From positions 496,001-560,000 of the forward strand of contig NZ_JBNAGA010000001.1 in the NCBI RefSeq assembly GCF_049800955.1: a stretch of 64,000 bases of DNA, read 5' to 3'. Within the stretch, counting starts at the first letter, position 1. Every line of letters starts with the position of its first letter. The DNA comes from JAKVBH01 sp049800955. Lineage in GTDB: Bacteria > Pseudomonadota > Alphaproteobacteria > Rhodobacterales > Rhodobacteraceae. Positions 44,507 to 52,212 of the stretch are shown here, piece by piece. The translations under genes and the position numbers were made by a program. A model generated the notes under the pieces. It had not been told where the DNA came from and did no database searches. It saw nothing but the letters and a program-made list of their open reading frames with translations.

Positions 44507-45112
44507 TTATTTCTTGCCGATCTTGGGTTCGGTACCCTTGAGAATGCGCTGGATATTGGCGGCGTGACGCCAATAGACGATGGCCGCAAGTGCTGCGCAG
44601 AGCACAATCGCCGCAGGCGCAAAGAGCCATGCCCAGAGGATGGATGAGGCCGCCGCCACCAGCGCCGCTGCGGACGAAATCCGCGTCAGGGCCGCGCCCG
44701 CCAACCACGACAAACAAGCCGCAATCCCAACGGGCCAGGCCAACGCCAGAAGCAGGCCAAGGAAGGTTGCGACGCCTTTGCCGCCCTTGAAGGCCAGCCA
44801 AACCGGGAAGCAATGCCCCAGAAACGCAGCCAGACCAGCCAACTGCACGGCATCCTCCGGCGCCATGAGCCGGGCCAACAGCACGGCAATCGCGCCTTTG
44901 CCGCTGTCGAGGATCAAGGTCGCGGCGGCGGCGGGTTTGTTGCCTGTGCGCAAGACATTCGTCGCGCCAATATTGCCGGAGCCAATCTGGCGCAAATCTC
45001 CGAGGCCCATCAATCGGGCAATCACGATGCCGAATGGGATAGAGCCCAGCCCGTATCCGAGAAGGGCAAAGAGCGCTAACGTGGGCAGTGCGGAGAGTAG
45101 CTCGGGCATCAT
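44507..45112 (-). CDS. plsY: Acyl-phosphate:glycerol-3-phosphate acyltransferase PlsY
   Basis: 201 residues with five membrane helices. The three conserved PlsY loops are visible: GSIPFGIVIARLMGLGDLRQIGSGNIGATNV near 24-54 (broken in the family description into the first substrate loop), FLGHCFPVWLAFKGGKGVAT near 97-116, and a C-terminal His/Arg region WRHAANIQRILKGTEPKIG. PlsY starts phospholipid synthesis. It overlaps the dihydroorotase-like gene by four bases (ATGA-type). Confidence 0.96.
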   Translation of the reverse strand: MMPELLSALPTLALFALLGYGLGSIPFGIVIARLMGLGDLRQIGSGNIGATNVLRTGNKPAAAATLILDSGKGAIAVLLARLMAPEDAVQLAGLAAFLGHCFPVWLAFKGGKGVATFLGLLLALAWPVGIAACLSWLAGAALTRISSAAALVAAASSILWAWLFAPAAIVLCAALAAIVYWRHAANIQRILKGTEPKIGKK

Positions 45113-46413
45113 CCCAAACTCCCATGCACAATGTCCCCGCCGACAAGCGTTGCGCGCACGCGGCCCTGCATGCGGGCCGTGTCAAACGGTGTGTTCTTGG
45201 ACTTCGATTGCAACTTGAAACGATCAATGATCACCGGTGCATCCGGATCAAAGAAAACCAGATCAGCCGGAGCGCCTTCGGCAAGTGTCCCCCCGGGAAG
45301 CCCCAGACGTTTGGCCGGATTTGTCGACATGGCGCGGAACAATTGCGGCAGGCTCAGCGCATCGGCATGATAGAGCCTGAGCGCCGCCGGAAGCATTGTC
45401 TCCAGCGCCACAGCGCCCGCAGCCGCTTCCTCATAGGGGCGTCGTTTGCTCTCTTCGTCCTGCGGCGTATGCATGGAGGAGAGGACGTCAATCGCGCCCT
45501 CGCGCAAGGCCTCGACAATGGCCTGACGGTCCTCCTCATCGCGTAGCGGTGGCTTGACCTTGAAGAAGGTCCGGTAATCCGCCACGTCGAGCGCGTTCAG
45601 CGTCAGATGGTGGATCGACGTACCCGCGCTGATATCGAGGCCATTGGCCTTGGCGCGGGCCAAAGCGGGCAGGGCGCGTGCGGTCGTGACCTGATCGAGA
45701 TGCAGCGCAACGCCGGTCATCTCGACCAGCGCAACCAGCCTGTCGAGCTCCATGCGCTCTGCCATGGGGGAGACCGCGGGCAACCCTCTGAGTGAGGCAA
45801 ACTTGCCCGAGGTCGTCACGGCGCCTTTGGAGAGCATGGGTTCTTGTGGATGCGCCATGACCAGTGCGCCATGGGCCTGGGCATAGGTCAAGGCGCGGCT
45901 CAGCACTTTGGTGTTTGCGACGACGTGGTCACAATCGGTGAAGGCCACGGCGCCTGCATCCTTGAGAAAGCCGATCTCGGTCATCTCCCGGCCCGCGCGT
46001 TCCTTGGTCAACGCTGCCATGTGGTGCACGCGCACCCGTGCATCAGATTGCGCGCGGCGAGCCACGAACTCGAGGGTCTCAGGTGTGTCGATGGGGGGAT
46101 CGGTGTCGGGGCGGGTGATGATTGTGGTCACACCGCCCGCAGCAGCTGCGCGCCCGGCGGAGGCGTAGCTTTCCTTGTGCCGCTCTCCCGGCTCGCAGAC
46201 CTTCACCCCCAGATCGACAATCCCCGGCGCGACATGCCAGCCGCGCCCGTCGATCGTGTTCCCTTCATCCGACGGCGCGGCCGACACAGGTCCTTGCCCC
46301 GTTGCCGCGATCACCCCGTCCTCGATCCTGATCCAACCAGGCCGCACGTGGTCCGCCACCGGGTCCACCAGATGGAGATTGGTCACAATCAAGGTTGCGG
46401 GGGACGCGGTCAT
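45109..46413 (-). CDS. pyrC: Dihydroorotase-family protein lacking the metal ligands (PyrC'-like)
   Basis: 434 residues from ATG 46413 (AGGA upstream). Amidohydrolase fold of class I dihydroorotases, but the metal-binding HxH of the first strand is replaced: IVDLGVKVCEPGERHKE stands where active enzymes have D-x-H-x-H-x-REPG. The late DHAP-type Asp/His motif is also changed (SSMHTPQDEESK). This resembles the inactive PyrC' that assembles with aspartate carbamoyltransferase in Pseudomonas. With pyrB four small genes upstream, a structural partner role is likely. A functional dihydroorotase should then exist elsewhere. In databases it is probably called pyrC. Confidence 0.85.
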   Translation of the reverse strand: MTASPATLIVTNLHLVDPVADHVRPGWIRIEDGVIAATGQGPVSAAPSDEGNTIDGRGWHVAPGIVDLGVKVCEPGERHKESYASAGRAAAAGGVTTIITRPDTDPPIDTPETLEFVARRAQSDARVRVHHMAALTKERAGREMTEIGFLKDAGAVAFTDCDHVVANTKVLSRALTYAQAHGALVMAHPQEPMLSKGAVTTSGKFASLRGLPAVSPMAERMELDRLVALVEMTGVALHLDQVTTARALPALARAKANGLDISAGTSIHHLTLNALDVADYRTFFKVKPPLRDEEDRQAIVEALREGAIDVLSSMHTPQDEESKRRPYEEAAAGAVALETMLPAALRLYHADALSLPQLFRAMSTNPAKRLGLPGGTLAEGAPADLVFFDPDAPVIIDRFKLQSKSKNTPFDTARMQGRVRATLVGGDIVHGSLG

Positions 46414-46503
46414 AGGCTGTCCTGTCAGTCGTGTCGCCTGTGTGATGCCGGGAAACGGCGCGCGGGGCAAGGTCTCTTGCGCAGCGTCAAGGGCGGTCAG
46501 CGG

Positions 46504-46605
46504 TCAGGACGCCACCCAAACCATCACGACCACAAGGACAAACAGAACCAGCAATGCAATCGTGGCCACACGGCCGGACATTTTCGGGTCAGACGGGTCA
46601 GACAT
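46504..46605 (-). CDS. 33-residue single-pass membrane protein
   Basis: MSDPSDPKMSGRVATIALL begins the chain; residues about 14-31 form one very hydrophobic helix (Leu, Val, Phe, Met), ending Trp-Val-Ala-Ser. The ATG overlaps the stop of the upstream gene as TAATG, so it is translationally coupled. It ends 90 bases before the start of the dihydroorotase-like gene. Too short for family methods; the overlap and clean membrane segment are the support. Function unknown. Confidence 0.55.
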   Translation of the reverse strand: MSDPSDPKMSGRVATIALLVLFVLVVVMVWVAS

Positions 46606-47051
46606 TACAGATCCTTTTTAGAGCCAGCCAGATTTTGGTTTTGCCGCAACAGGTCACACAAGAGAGCGCTTTCGCGCAGGTTGGGCAACACCAAGGCCAC
46701 GCCCTTGGCATCGTGGATGCGCAGGTTGTTGAACCAGACCGATACTCTGCGAATGTGCGACAAGTCCAGCGATTGTGGCGCCGCCCCGCTCGGGATCAAG
46801 ATGAGACGCTGTTCTGTCAGCACGACCCGCGCACGGCCGCGAATGGCGGCAAAAAACAGGACGGGCAGCGCCACAAAAGCGATCTGGATCAGGACTTTCC
46901 ACGAGTTGTCATTGTCATCGGACCACCCGAACAGGAGCGCGACGACAATGCCAGACCCCGTGGCAATGATCGCGGCGAGCGCTTCTGCCAGAAACCGGAC
47001 CTCGCGGCTCTCCGTCATCGCCAGAACCAGAGTTTCCTCAGGGTACAGCAT
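46605..47051 (-). CDS. Membrane protein with PH-like domain, unknown
   Basis: 148 residues from ATG 47051, which overlaps the stop of the upstream gene (ATGA). Two membrane helices (about 22-47 and 60-75) are followed by a beta-rich segment RARVVLTEQRLILIPSG, LDLSHIRRVSVWFNNLRIH and ALVLPNLRESALLCDLLRQ, resembling bacterial PH-like (bPH) domains, though this is by eye. Third of four linked genes between pyrB and the dihydroorotase-like gene. Confidence 0.75.
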   Translation of the reverse strand: MLYPEETLVLAMTESREVRFLAEALAAIIATGSGIVVALLFGWSDDNDNSWKVLIQIAFVALPVLFFAAIRGRARVVLTEQRLILIPSGAAPQSLDLSHIRRVSVWFNNLRIHDAKGVALVLPNLRESALLCDLLRQNQNLAGSKKDL

Positions 47052-47428
47052 CACGCGTGGGGCAGCATTGCGCGGATCTCCGCAGCTGTTGATTTTGGGT
47101 CCGCCTGATACTTGATGAGGTATTTGTTCCCGTCCTGTGCAATGACCTGCACTGCGCTCAGGATTGTGCGCACCTCCGCGATCTTGCTCAGCGGCAAAAC
47201 CCGGCTCGGGGCGCGCAATGCGCCATCGCTGATCTCCCAAATGACGTTGAGTTCTTCTGAGGCCATATACCAGCCGCGCAGGCCAATGGCCGCCAAAGCC
47301 CCGACCATGCCAACCCAGACATCGCCAGTTTGGAGATAGACCAGCGCCAACGTCGCACCGCCTGCGCCGATAGCCGCCATGACGAGATGATCGCGCAGAT
47401 AGGTCTGCCGGTCAGCCTTGATGATCAT
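47051..47428 (-). CDS. Membrane protein, second PH-like protein of the cluster
   Basis: 125 residues from ATG 47428, overlapping the stop of the upstream gene by four bases. Two membrane helices (about 16-33 and 37-55), then SEELNVIWEISDGALRAPSRVLPLSKIAEVRTI and VQVIAQDGNKYLIKYQADP, a PH/bPH-like beta pattern similar in layout to its neighbour, suggesting the two are paralogues or a heteromer. Ends LPHA. Function unknown. Confidence 0.75.
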   Translation of the reverse strand: MIIKADRQTYLRDHLVMAAIGAGGATLALVYLQTGDVWVGMVGALAAIGLRGWYMASEELNVIWEISDGALRAPSRVLPLSKIAEVRTILSAVQVIAQDGNKYLIKYQADPKSTAAEIRAMLPHA

Positions 47429-47961
47429 TGCGCACCTCCAAAAACGAACCAGAGCGTTCCCCCAAGGGCCGCAACCAACATGGCGGCCACAAGCAGGGAC
47501 CACAAGCTGCTCTTCTGTCGCCGGGGCGCAGGCGCGCCGCCAAGGCTGCCGCGCGCGGTTTCGGCTTTGAGTGGCACGACGGGCGTGGTGGCTTGTGCCT
47601 CCCCGAAGGTCGCGATCCAGCGCAGGGGGGCTGCGGGGCGCATGTCTACGGGGCGCTGCAAAATCGCCGCGGAACGCAGGATCATGACCGGCCCTTCCAG
47701 CGCGTCGAGTTGCCAGCGCATGGGCGTCAACTCGTCTTGCGGGATGGCATGGCCCTCCAGCAAATAAGTCTCCAGCCCCATGCCTGCGAGATCGGACGTA
47801 TCGAAGATTTCCAACTGGCCCGTGTCGATCTCGGACAGCCCTAACATCGCGGCCAGTGCGCCCGGGGTCTGTGTCAGGCGCTGCGCCTCCGTCATAGGGA
47901 GATCAATGGCGAAGATACGCACGCGACCTGCTTCGCTTTCACGGATGTGCATAGGCGTCAT
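47425..47961 (-). CDS. C-terminally membrane-anchored protein, unknown
   Basis: 178 residues from ATG 47961 (an alternative ATG is at 47952). Residues 1-145 are soluble, mixed alpha/beta (RVRIFAIDLPMTEAQRL, LAAMLGLSEIDTGQLEIFD, GHAIPQDELTPMRWQLDAL). A Pro/Arg/Lys linker leads into one C-terminal membrane helix (about 154-173). First gene of a four-gene overlapping run; pyrB ends 261 bases upstream. No family recognised. Confidence 0.75.
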   Translation of the reverse strand: MTPMHIRESEAGRVRIFAIDLPMTEAQRLTQTPGALAAMLGLSEIDTGQLEIFDTSDLAGMGLETYLLEGHAIPQDELTPMRWQLDALEGPVMILRSAAILQRPVDMRPAAPLRWIATFGEAQATTPVVPLKAETARGSLGGAPAPRRQKSSLWSLLVAAMLVAALGGTLWFVFGGAQ

Positions 47962-48222
47962 AGGGCGTGCTCGAGGTCATTGTCGGCCGGGAGTTGGCGT
48001 GAGACGTCATGACGCTGCGCCGCGTGATTGCGTTGCAGTCGCGAACGCGGGCGCGGTGGAACGCGCCTGTGATCTTCCAGAATGCGGAGACCCCTGTGAA
48101 AAACAGAAAAAAGCGGCGAACAAACGGGCTGTGCTATTGCAGGCATAGCTTTGCCTCCGGGGCGACTTGCCTCAGGATGCTCATGTCTGGATCCAGAAGC
48201 TCTGCCCATGGATCTCGCGCGC

Positions 48223-49185
48223 TCATACCAGCACGCTCGCAGGCTGGGCGGAGCGATGCGCTTTGAGGTTGCGGGCCAGCAGATCCATTGCGGCCATGCG
48301 CACGGCGACCCCCATTTCGACCTGTTCCTGAATGACAGAGCGGTTGATGTCATCTGCGATATCGCCGTCAATCTCGACGCCCCGGTTCATGGGGCCGGGA
48401 TGCATGACGATGGCGTCCTCCTTGGCCTGCGCCAGCTTCTCGGCGTCCAGCCCGTAGCGGTGATAATACTCGCGCTCGGAGGGGATGAAGCCACCATCCA
48501 TGCGCTCTTTCTGAAGCCGCAGCATCATCACCACGTCCACATCCTTGAGCCCTTCGTGCATGTCGTGGAACACCTCGACGCCGAATTCGCTGATGCCGGA
48601 CGGCAGAAGCGTCGGCGGGCCAATCAACCGGACCCGGTTTTCCATTTTGCCCAACAGCAGCATATTGGACCGCGCGACACGGGAATGGGCAATGTCGCCG
48701 CAGATCGCGATGCTCAAGCGGTGCAACCGCCCCTTGGCGCGGCGGATCGTCAACGCATCGAGCAGCGCCTGTGTGGGGTGTTCGTGTTTGCCATCGCCCG
48801 CGTTGAGAACGGCGCATTTGACCTTTTGGGCCAGAAGATCCGCAGCGCCAGAGCTCGGATGCCGCACGACGAGCAGATCGGGCTGCATGGCATTCAGAGT
48901 GAGCGCTGTATCAATGAGCGTCTCCCCCTTTTTCACACTGGATGATGCCATGCCCATGTTCATCACATCCGCACCCAACCGCATGCCCGCGAGCTCGAAA
49001 CTGGCCTGCGTGCGCGTGGAGTTCTCAAAAAACATATTGATTTGGGTCAGCCCCGCGAGCGCGTCCGAATGTTTGGCGGCGGAGCGATTGAGCCGCACGT
49101 AGTCTTCCGCCAGATCAAGCAGCGTGGTGATCTCTGTGGGGTGCAGATGCTCGATCCCCAGAAGGTGGCGTTGGGTGAAGGTCAT
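48223..49185 (-). CDS. pyrB: Aspartate carbamoyltransferase catalytic chain
   Basis: 320 residues. Carbamoyl-phosphate site [19 protein letters not shown] near 54-72, [10 protein letters not shown] near 137-146, aspartate-site [11 protein letters not shown] near 270-280: class of the PyrB catalytic subunit. It condenses carbamoyl phosphate with aspartate in pyrimidine synthesis. No regulatory pyrI is near; instead the cluster holds four small membrane genes and a PyrC'-like gene downstream. The 260 bases between pyrB and the next gene contain no supported gene. Confidence 0.97.
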   Translation of the reverse strand: MTFTQRHLLGIEHLHPTEITTLLDLAEDYVRLNRSAAKHSDALAGLTQINMFFENSTRTQASFELAGMRLGADVMNMGMASSSVKKGETLIDTALTLNAMQPDLLVVRHPSSGAADLLAQKVKCAVLNAGDGKHEHPTQALLDALTIRRAKGRLHRLSIAICGDIAHSRVARSNMLLLGKMENRVRLIGPPTLLPSGISEFGVEVFHDMHEGLKDVDVVMMLRLQKERMDGGFIPSEREYYHRYGLDAEKLAQAKEDAIVMHPGPMNRGVEIDGDIADDINRSVIQEQVEMGVAVRMAAMDLLARNLKAHRSAQPASVLV

Positions 49186-49333
49186 GGGCGGCTCCCTTTG
49201 GGCGCGGTTATAGGCCGGAGGTCCGGGTTCTTCAACGTTTGGTGCGGGAGGCTTTAGGCGGGATCTGCGTATTTGGGGCCAGAAGAAACAGGGGCCGTTT
49301 TCCTCCCGGCGCGGGCGCGCTATGGTGCTGGTG

Positions 49334-50110
49334 ATGGATTGGCACGAACATATCGCGTTGCGCGCGGCGCTGGAGTGGCAAGTGGAGCTGGGCGTAGTGG
49401 ATGCTGTGGGCGAGACGCCTGTGGATCGCTATGCTGAGCCACCTGTGAAACCTGCGTCGGCGAATAAGGCGGCGGGTCCTGCAGTGGTTCCTCCGGCCGC
49501 CGCACCTGTCGCGGAGGTAGATGCTGTGGCGGAGGCCGTGGCTGCAGCGGCTGCGGCGCAGGATCTGCCGGATTTGCAGGCGCGGCTGGCGGCCTTTGAT
49601 CATTGCGAGCTCAAACGGGGAGCGCGCAATTTGGTGTTCAGTGATGGTGTGGCGGGTGCGCGGGTCATGATTATTGGCGAAGCGCCCGGACGCGACGAAG
49701 ATCGCGAGGGCCGGCCTTTTGTTGGGCGCGCGGGGCAATTGCTGGACCGGATGCTGGCTGCAATTGATCTGTCGCGTGACAGCTCTGTTTACATCACGAA
49801 TGTCTTGCCGTGGCGCCCGCCGCAAAACCGCGACCCGACCGCGGAGGAGATCGCGATGATGCGCCCGTTCGTGGCCCGGCATGTCGCCTTGGCCAAGCCG
49901 GATCTTGTGCTCTTGATGGGCAATATTTCCTGCGACGCGGGCCTTATGAAACGTGGCATTACCAGGTTGCGGGGGCAGTGGACGGAAAGCTACGGCGTGC
50001 CGGCCTTGCCCATGTTTCACCCCGCCTACCTCTTGCGCAACCCGCGGGCCAAGCGGGACGCCTGGGCGGATTTGCTCAGTTTGAAACACCATCTGGAGGC
50101 CGGATCATGA
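49334..50110 (+). CDS. Uracil-DNA glycosylase, family-4-like without Fe-S cysteines
   Basis: 258 residues from ATG 49334 (262 from ATG 49322). An Ala/Pro-rich N-terminal region (about 30-75) precedes the UDG domain: [22 protein letters not shown] near 117-138 and [13 protein letters not shown] near 230-242. Family-4 enzymes carry four Cys for a 4Fe-4S cluster; here the first position has one Cys (HCEL) and the usual Cys before RPP is Trp ([11 protein letters not shown]), so the cluster ligands are missing. It removes uracil from DNA by family. Divergent from pyrB; overlaps moaB by four bases. Confidence 0.85.
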   Translation: MDWHEHIALRAALEWQVELGVVDAVGETPVDRYAEPPVKPASANKAAGPAVVPPAAAPVAEVDAVAEAVAAAAAAQDLPDLQARLAAFDHCELKRGARNLVFSDGVAGARVMIIGEAPGRDEDREGRPFVGRAGQLLDRMLAAIDLSRDSSVYITNVLPWRPPQNRDPTAEEIAMMRPFVARHVALAKPDLVLLMGNISCDAGLMKRGITRLRGQWTESYGVPALPMFHPAYLLRNPRAKRDAWADLLSLKHHLEAGS

Positions 50111-50649
50111 GCCGCATCGACGAAAGCCTTGATTTCATTGCCATTCGCATTGCCGTTTTGACAGTAAGCGATACCCGCGATCTCTCCGAGGATCGCTCCG
50201 GCGACACGCTCGTGAAGCGGATCGAGGGGGCGGGCCATAGGGTCGCTGACAGAAAAATCCTGCGCGATGAACGGGCCGAAATCGCAGATCAGCTGCGCGC
50301 CTGGTGCGCCGATCCGGAGATTGACGTGGTGATCTCGACGGGCGGCACGGGCCTCACGGGCCGCGACGTGACCGTGGAGGCGCATCGCGATGTCTACGAG
50401 AAGGAGATTGATGCCTTCGGGACGATCTTCACCATTATCTCCATGAAGAAAATCGGTACATCGGCGGTCCAGTCCCGTGCGACCGGTGGCGTGGCGAACG
50501 GGACGTATCTGTTTGCATTGCCTGGCAGTCCCGGAGCGTGCAAGGACGCCTGGGACGAGATCCTGAGCCTTCAGCTCGATTATCGGCATCGCCCGTGCAA
50601 TTTCGTCGAGATTTTACCGCGCCTCGACGAACATGTGCGACGGAAATAG
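50107..50649 (+). CDS. moaB: Molybdenum cofactor biosynthesis protein MoaB
   Basis: 180 residues from ATG 50107, overlapping the end of the glycosylase gene by four bases. MoaB/Mog fold: RIAVLTVSDTRDLSEDRSGD near 14-33, VVISTGGTGLTGRDVTVEA near 76-94, FTIISMKKIGTSA near 113-125 and LFALPGSPGACKDAWDEI near 138-155. These proteins bind molybdopterin and adenylylate it before metal insertion. The other moa/mog genes are not in this window. Confidence 0.95.
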   Translation: MSRIDESLDFIAIRIAVLTVSDTRDLSEDRSGDTLVKRIEGAGHRVADRKILRDERAEIADQLRAWCADPEIDVVISTGGTGLTGRDVTVEAHRDVYEKEIDAFGTIFTIISMKKIGTSAVQSRATGGVANGTYLFALPGSPGACKDAWDEILSLQLDYRHRPCNFVEILPRLDEHVRRK

Positions 50650-50751
50650 TGCGCTTGTGCGTAAGATCTTTCTGACACCTTTGTGACCGGGTGCTTGGCA
50701 TCGTGCCGTTCCGGGTTACATCTGAGGTAAGTTGAGCGAGGCCTGCCCAAG

Positions 50752-52209
50752 ATGCGTTTTCTACGTCAAAGTCTGACTGGATTGTTTCTGCTATCCCTGA
50801 CCCTGGGCCTGTTTCTATGGGCCGGAACCATCGTTTGGGACGCGGTGCAGGAGCGTATGGCGCAAGAGCCGCGCACGCCACCGGCGCGCGAACGGGTGTT
50901 TGCTGTCAATGTTGTTGAGGCCGATCCAACGTCGGTAACGCCGATTTTGACAGCCTTTGGCGAGGTGCAATCCCGGCGCACGCTGGAAATTCGGGCGTCT
51001 GCGGCGGGGCAGGTTGTTGAATTGTCTGAGAATTTCGAGGACGGGGCGCATGTTGAGGCTGGGCAGGTATTGGCGCGGATCGATCCAGCCAATGCCGAAG
51101 ATGCCGTGGCGCGGGCGCGCACGGATTTGCAGGACGCGCAGGCAGAGCAGGCGCAGGCGACAGCCGCGCTGATCCTCGCGCAGGATGAATTGGCCGCAGC
51201 CCAAGAACAGGTTGTCTTGCGCCAGCGTGCGTTTGACCGCCAAAACGACCTCTCGGAGCGGGGCGTCGGGACGGCTACAGCGGTTGAGACCGCCGAGCTG
51301 GCCGCCTCCAGCGCGCGTCAGGCTGTGTTGACGCGCAGGCAGGCTCTGGCAACCGCCGAGGCGCGCTTGAGCCAGGCGGCGACGCAACTTGAGCGCATGC
51401 GCATCACGTTGTCAGAAGCAGAGCGGCAATTGGCGGACACCACCATCCGGGCACGGTTTGCCGGTACGTTGAGCGACGTAGCGGTCGTCGAGGGCGGGCT
51501 TGTCTCCAACAATGAACGTCTGGCGCGGCTGGTGGATCCGCTGTCGCTGGAAGTAGCCTTTCGGGTCTCCATTGAAGCCTATGCGAGATTGCTCGATGAG
51601 ACCGGCCAATTGCGCCGGGCCAAGGCGCGCGTGAAACTTGATGTGCTGGGTGTTGATCTGGTGAGCGATGCGACGCTGGTGCGCGATAGTGCCGCCGTTG
51701 GTGAGGGACAAACCGGGCGGCTGATTTTCGCGCGTCTTGATACGCCGCGGGGCCTCAAACCGGGGGATTTCGTCACGGTTGAGATCGAAGAGACGCCGTT
51801 GGACAATGTCGTCCGGCTGCCGTCCTTGGCGGTCAATGCAGCGGGCGATGTGTTGGTGATCGGCTCCGATGAGCGTCTGGAGACGATGCGGGTCAACGTA
51901 TTGCGTCGTCAGGGCAATGATGTGCTGGTGCGCGCACGCGGGCTCTCAGGCCGCGCGGTTGTCGCTGAGCGCACCCCACTTCTGGGGGATGGGATCAAGG
52001 TCCGTGCGCTCAATCCCGGGGCGGCCCCTGAGATGGACGAACCCGAATTGCTTGAGCTCTCAGAGGAACGGCGCGCGAAGATCCGCGCCTTTGTCGAAGC
52101 CAATAACAGGATGCCATCGGAGGCCAAGGCGCGCATCCTCGGGCAGCTGGAGCAGCCCAAGGTCCCGGCGCGGATGGTCGCGCGGATCGAATCCCGCATG
52201 GGGGGCTGA
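50752..52209 (+). CDS. RND efflux periplasmic adaptor (membrane fusion protein)
   Basis: 485 residues. N-terminal membrane anchor (about 8-27), a lipoyl-like domain (about 85-110 and after 225), a helical hairpin (about 110-215, Ala/Gln/Glu/Arg-rich) and beta-barrel domains (about 225-370), then a C-terminal region with an unusual helical tail (EERRAKIRAFVEANNRMPSEAKARILGQL). This is the HlyD/AcrA pattern. It is linked to the RND pump by three bases. The trimeric exit duct could be the TolC protein 48 kb away, by inference. Confidence 0.92.
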   Translation: MRFLRQSLTGLFLLSLTLGLFLWAGTIVWDAVQERMAQEPRTPPARERVFAVNVVEADPTSVTPILTAFGEVQSRRTLEIRASAAGQVVELSENFEDGAHVEAGQVLARIDPANAEDAVARARTDLQDAQAEQAQATAALILAQDELAAAQEQVVLRQRAFDRQNDLSERGVGTATAVETAELAASSARQAVLTRRQALATAEARLSQAATQLERMRITLSEAERQLADTTIRARFAGTLSDVAVVEGGLVSNNERLARLVDPLSLEVAFRVSIEAYARLLDETGQLRRAKARVKLDVLGVDLVSDATLVRDSAAVGEGQTGRLIFARLDTPRGLKPGDFVTVEIEETPLDNVVRLPSLAVNAAGDVLVIGSDERLETMRVNVLRRQGNDVLVRARGLSGRAVVAERTPLLGDGIKVRALNPGAAPEMDEPELLELSEERRAKIRAFVEANNRMPSEAKARILGQLEQPKVPARMVARIESRMGG

Positions 52210-52212
52210 TCC

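Noticed and set aside
45844..47115. Plus-strand frame of 423 codons opposite the dihydroorotase-like gene and its neighbours
   Set aside because: Crosses several overlapped minus-strand genes and is Arg/His/Cys-rich; the minus-strand genes have matched start/stop overlaps.
48009..48266. Small plus-strand frame in the gap after pyrB with several Cys and His
   Set aside because: Overlaps the 3' end of pyrB and lacks a ribosome site; the Cys/His richness is not ordered as a zinc motif.
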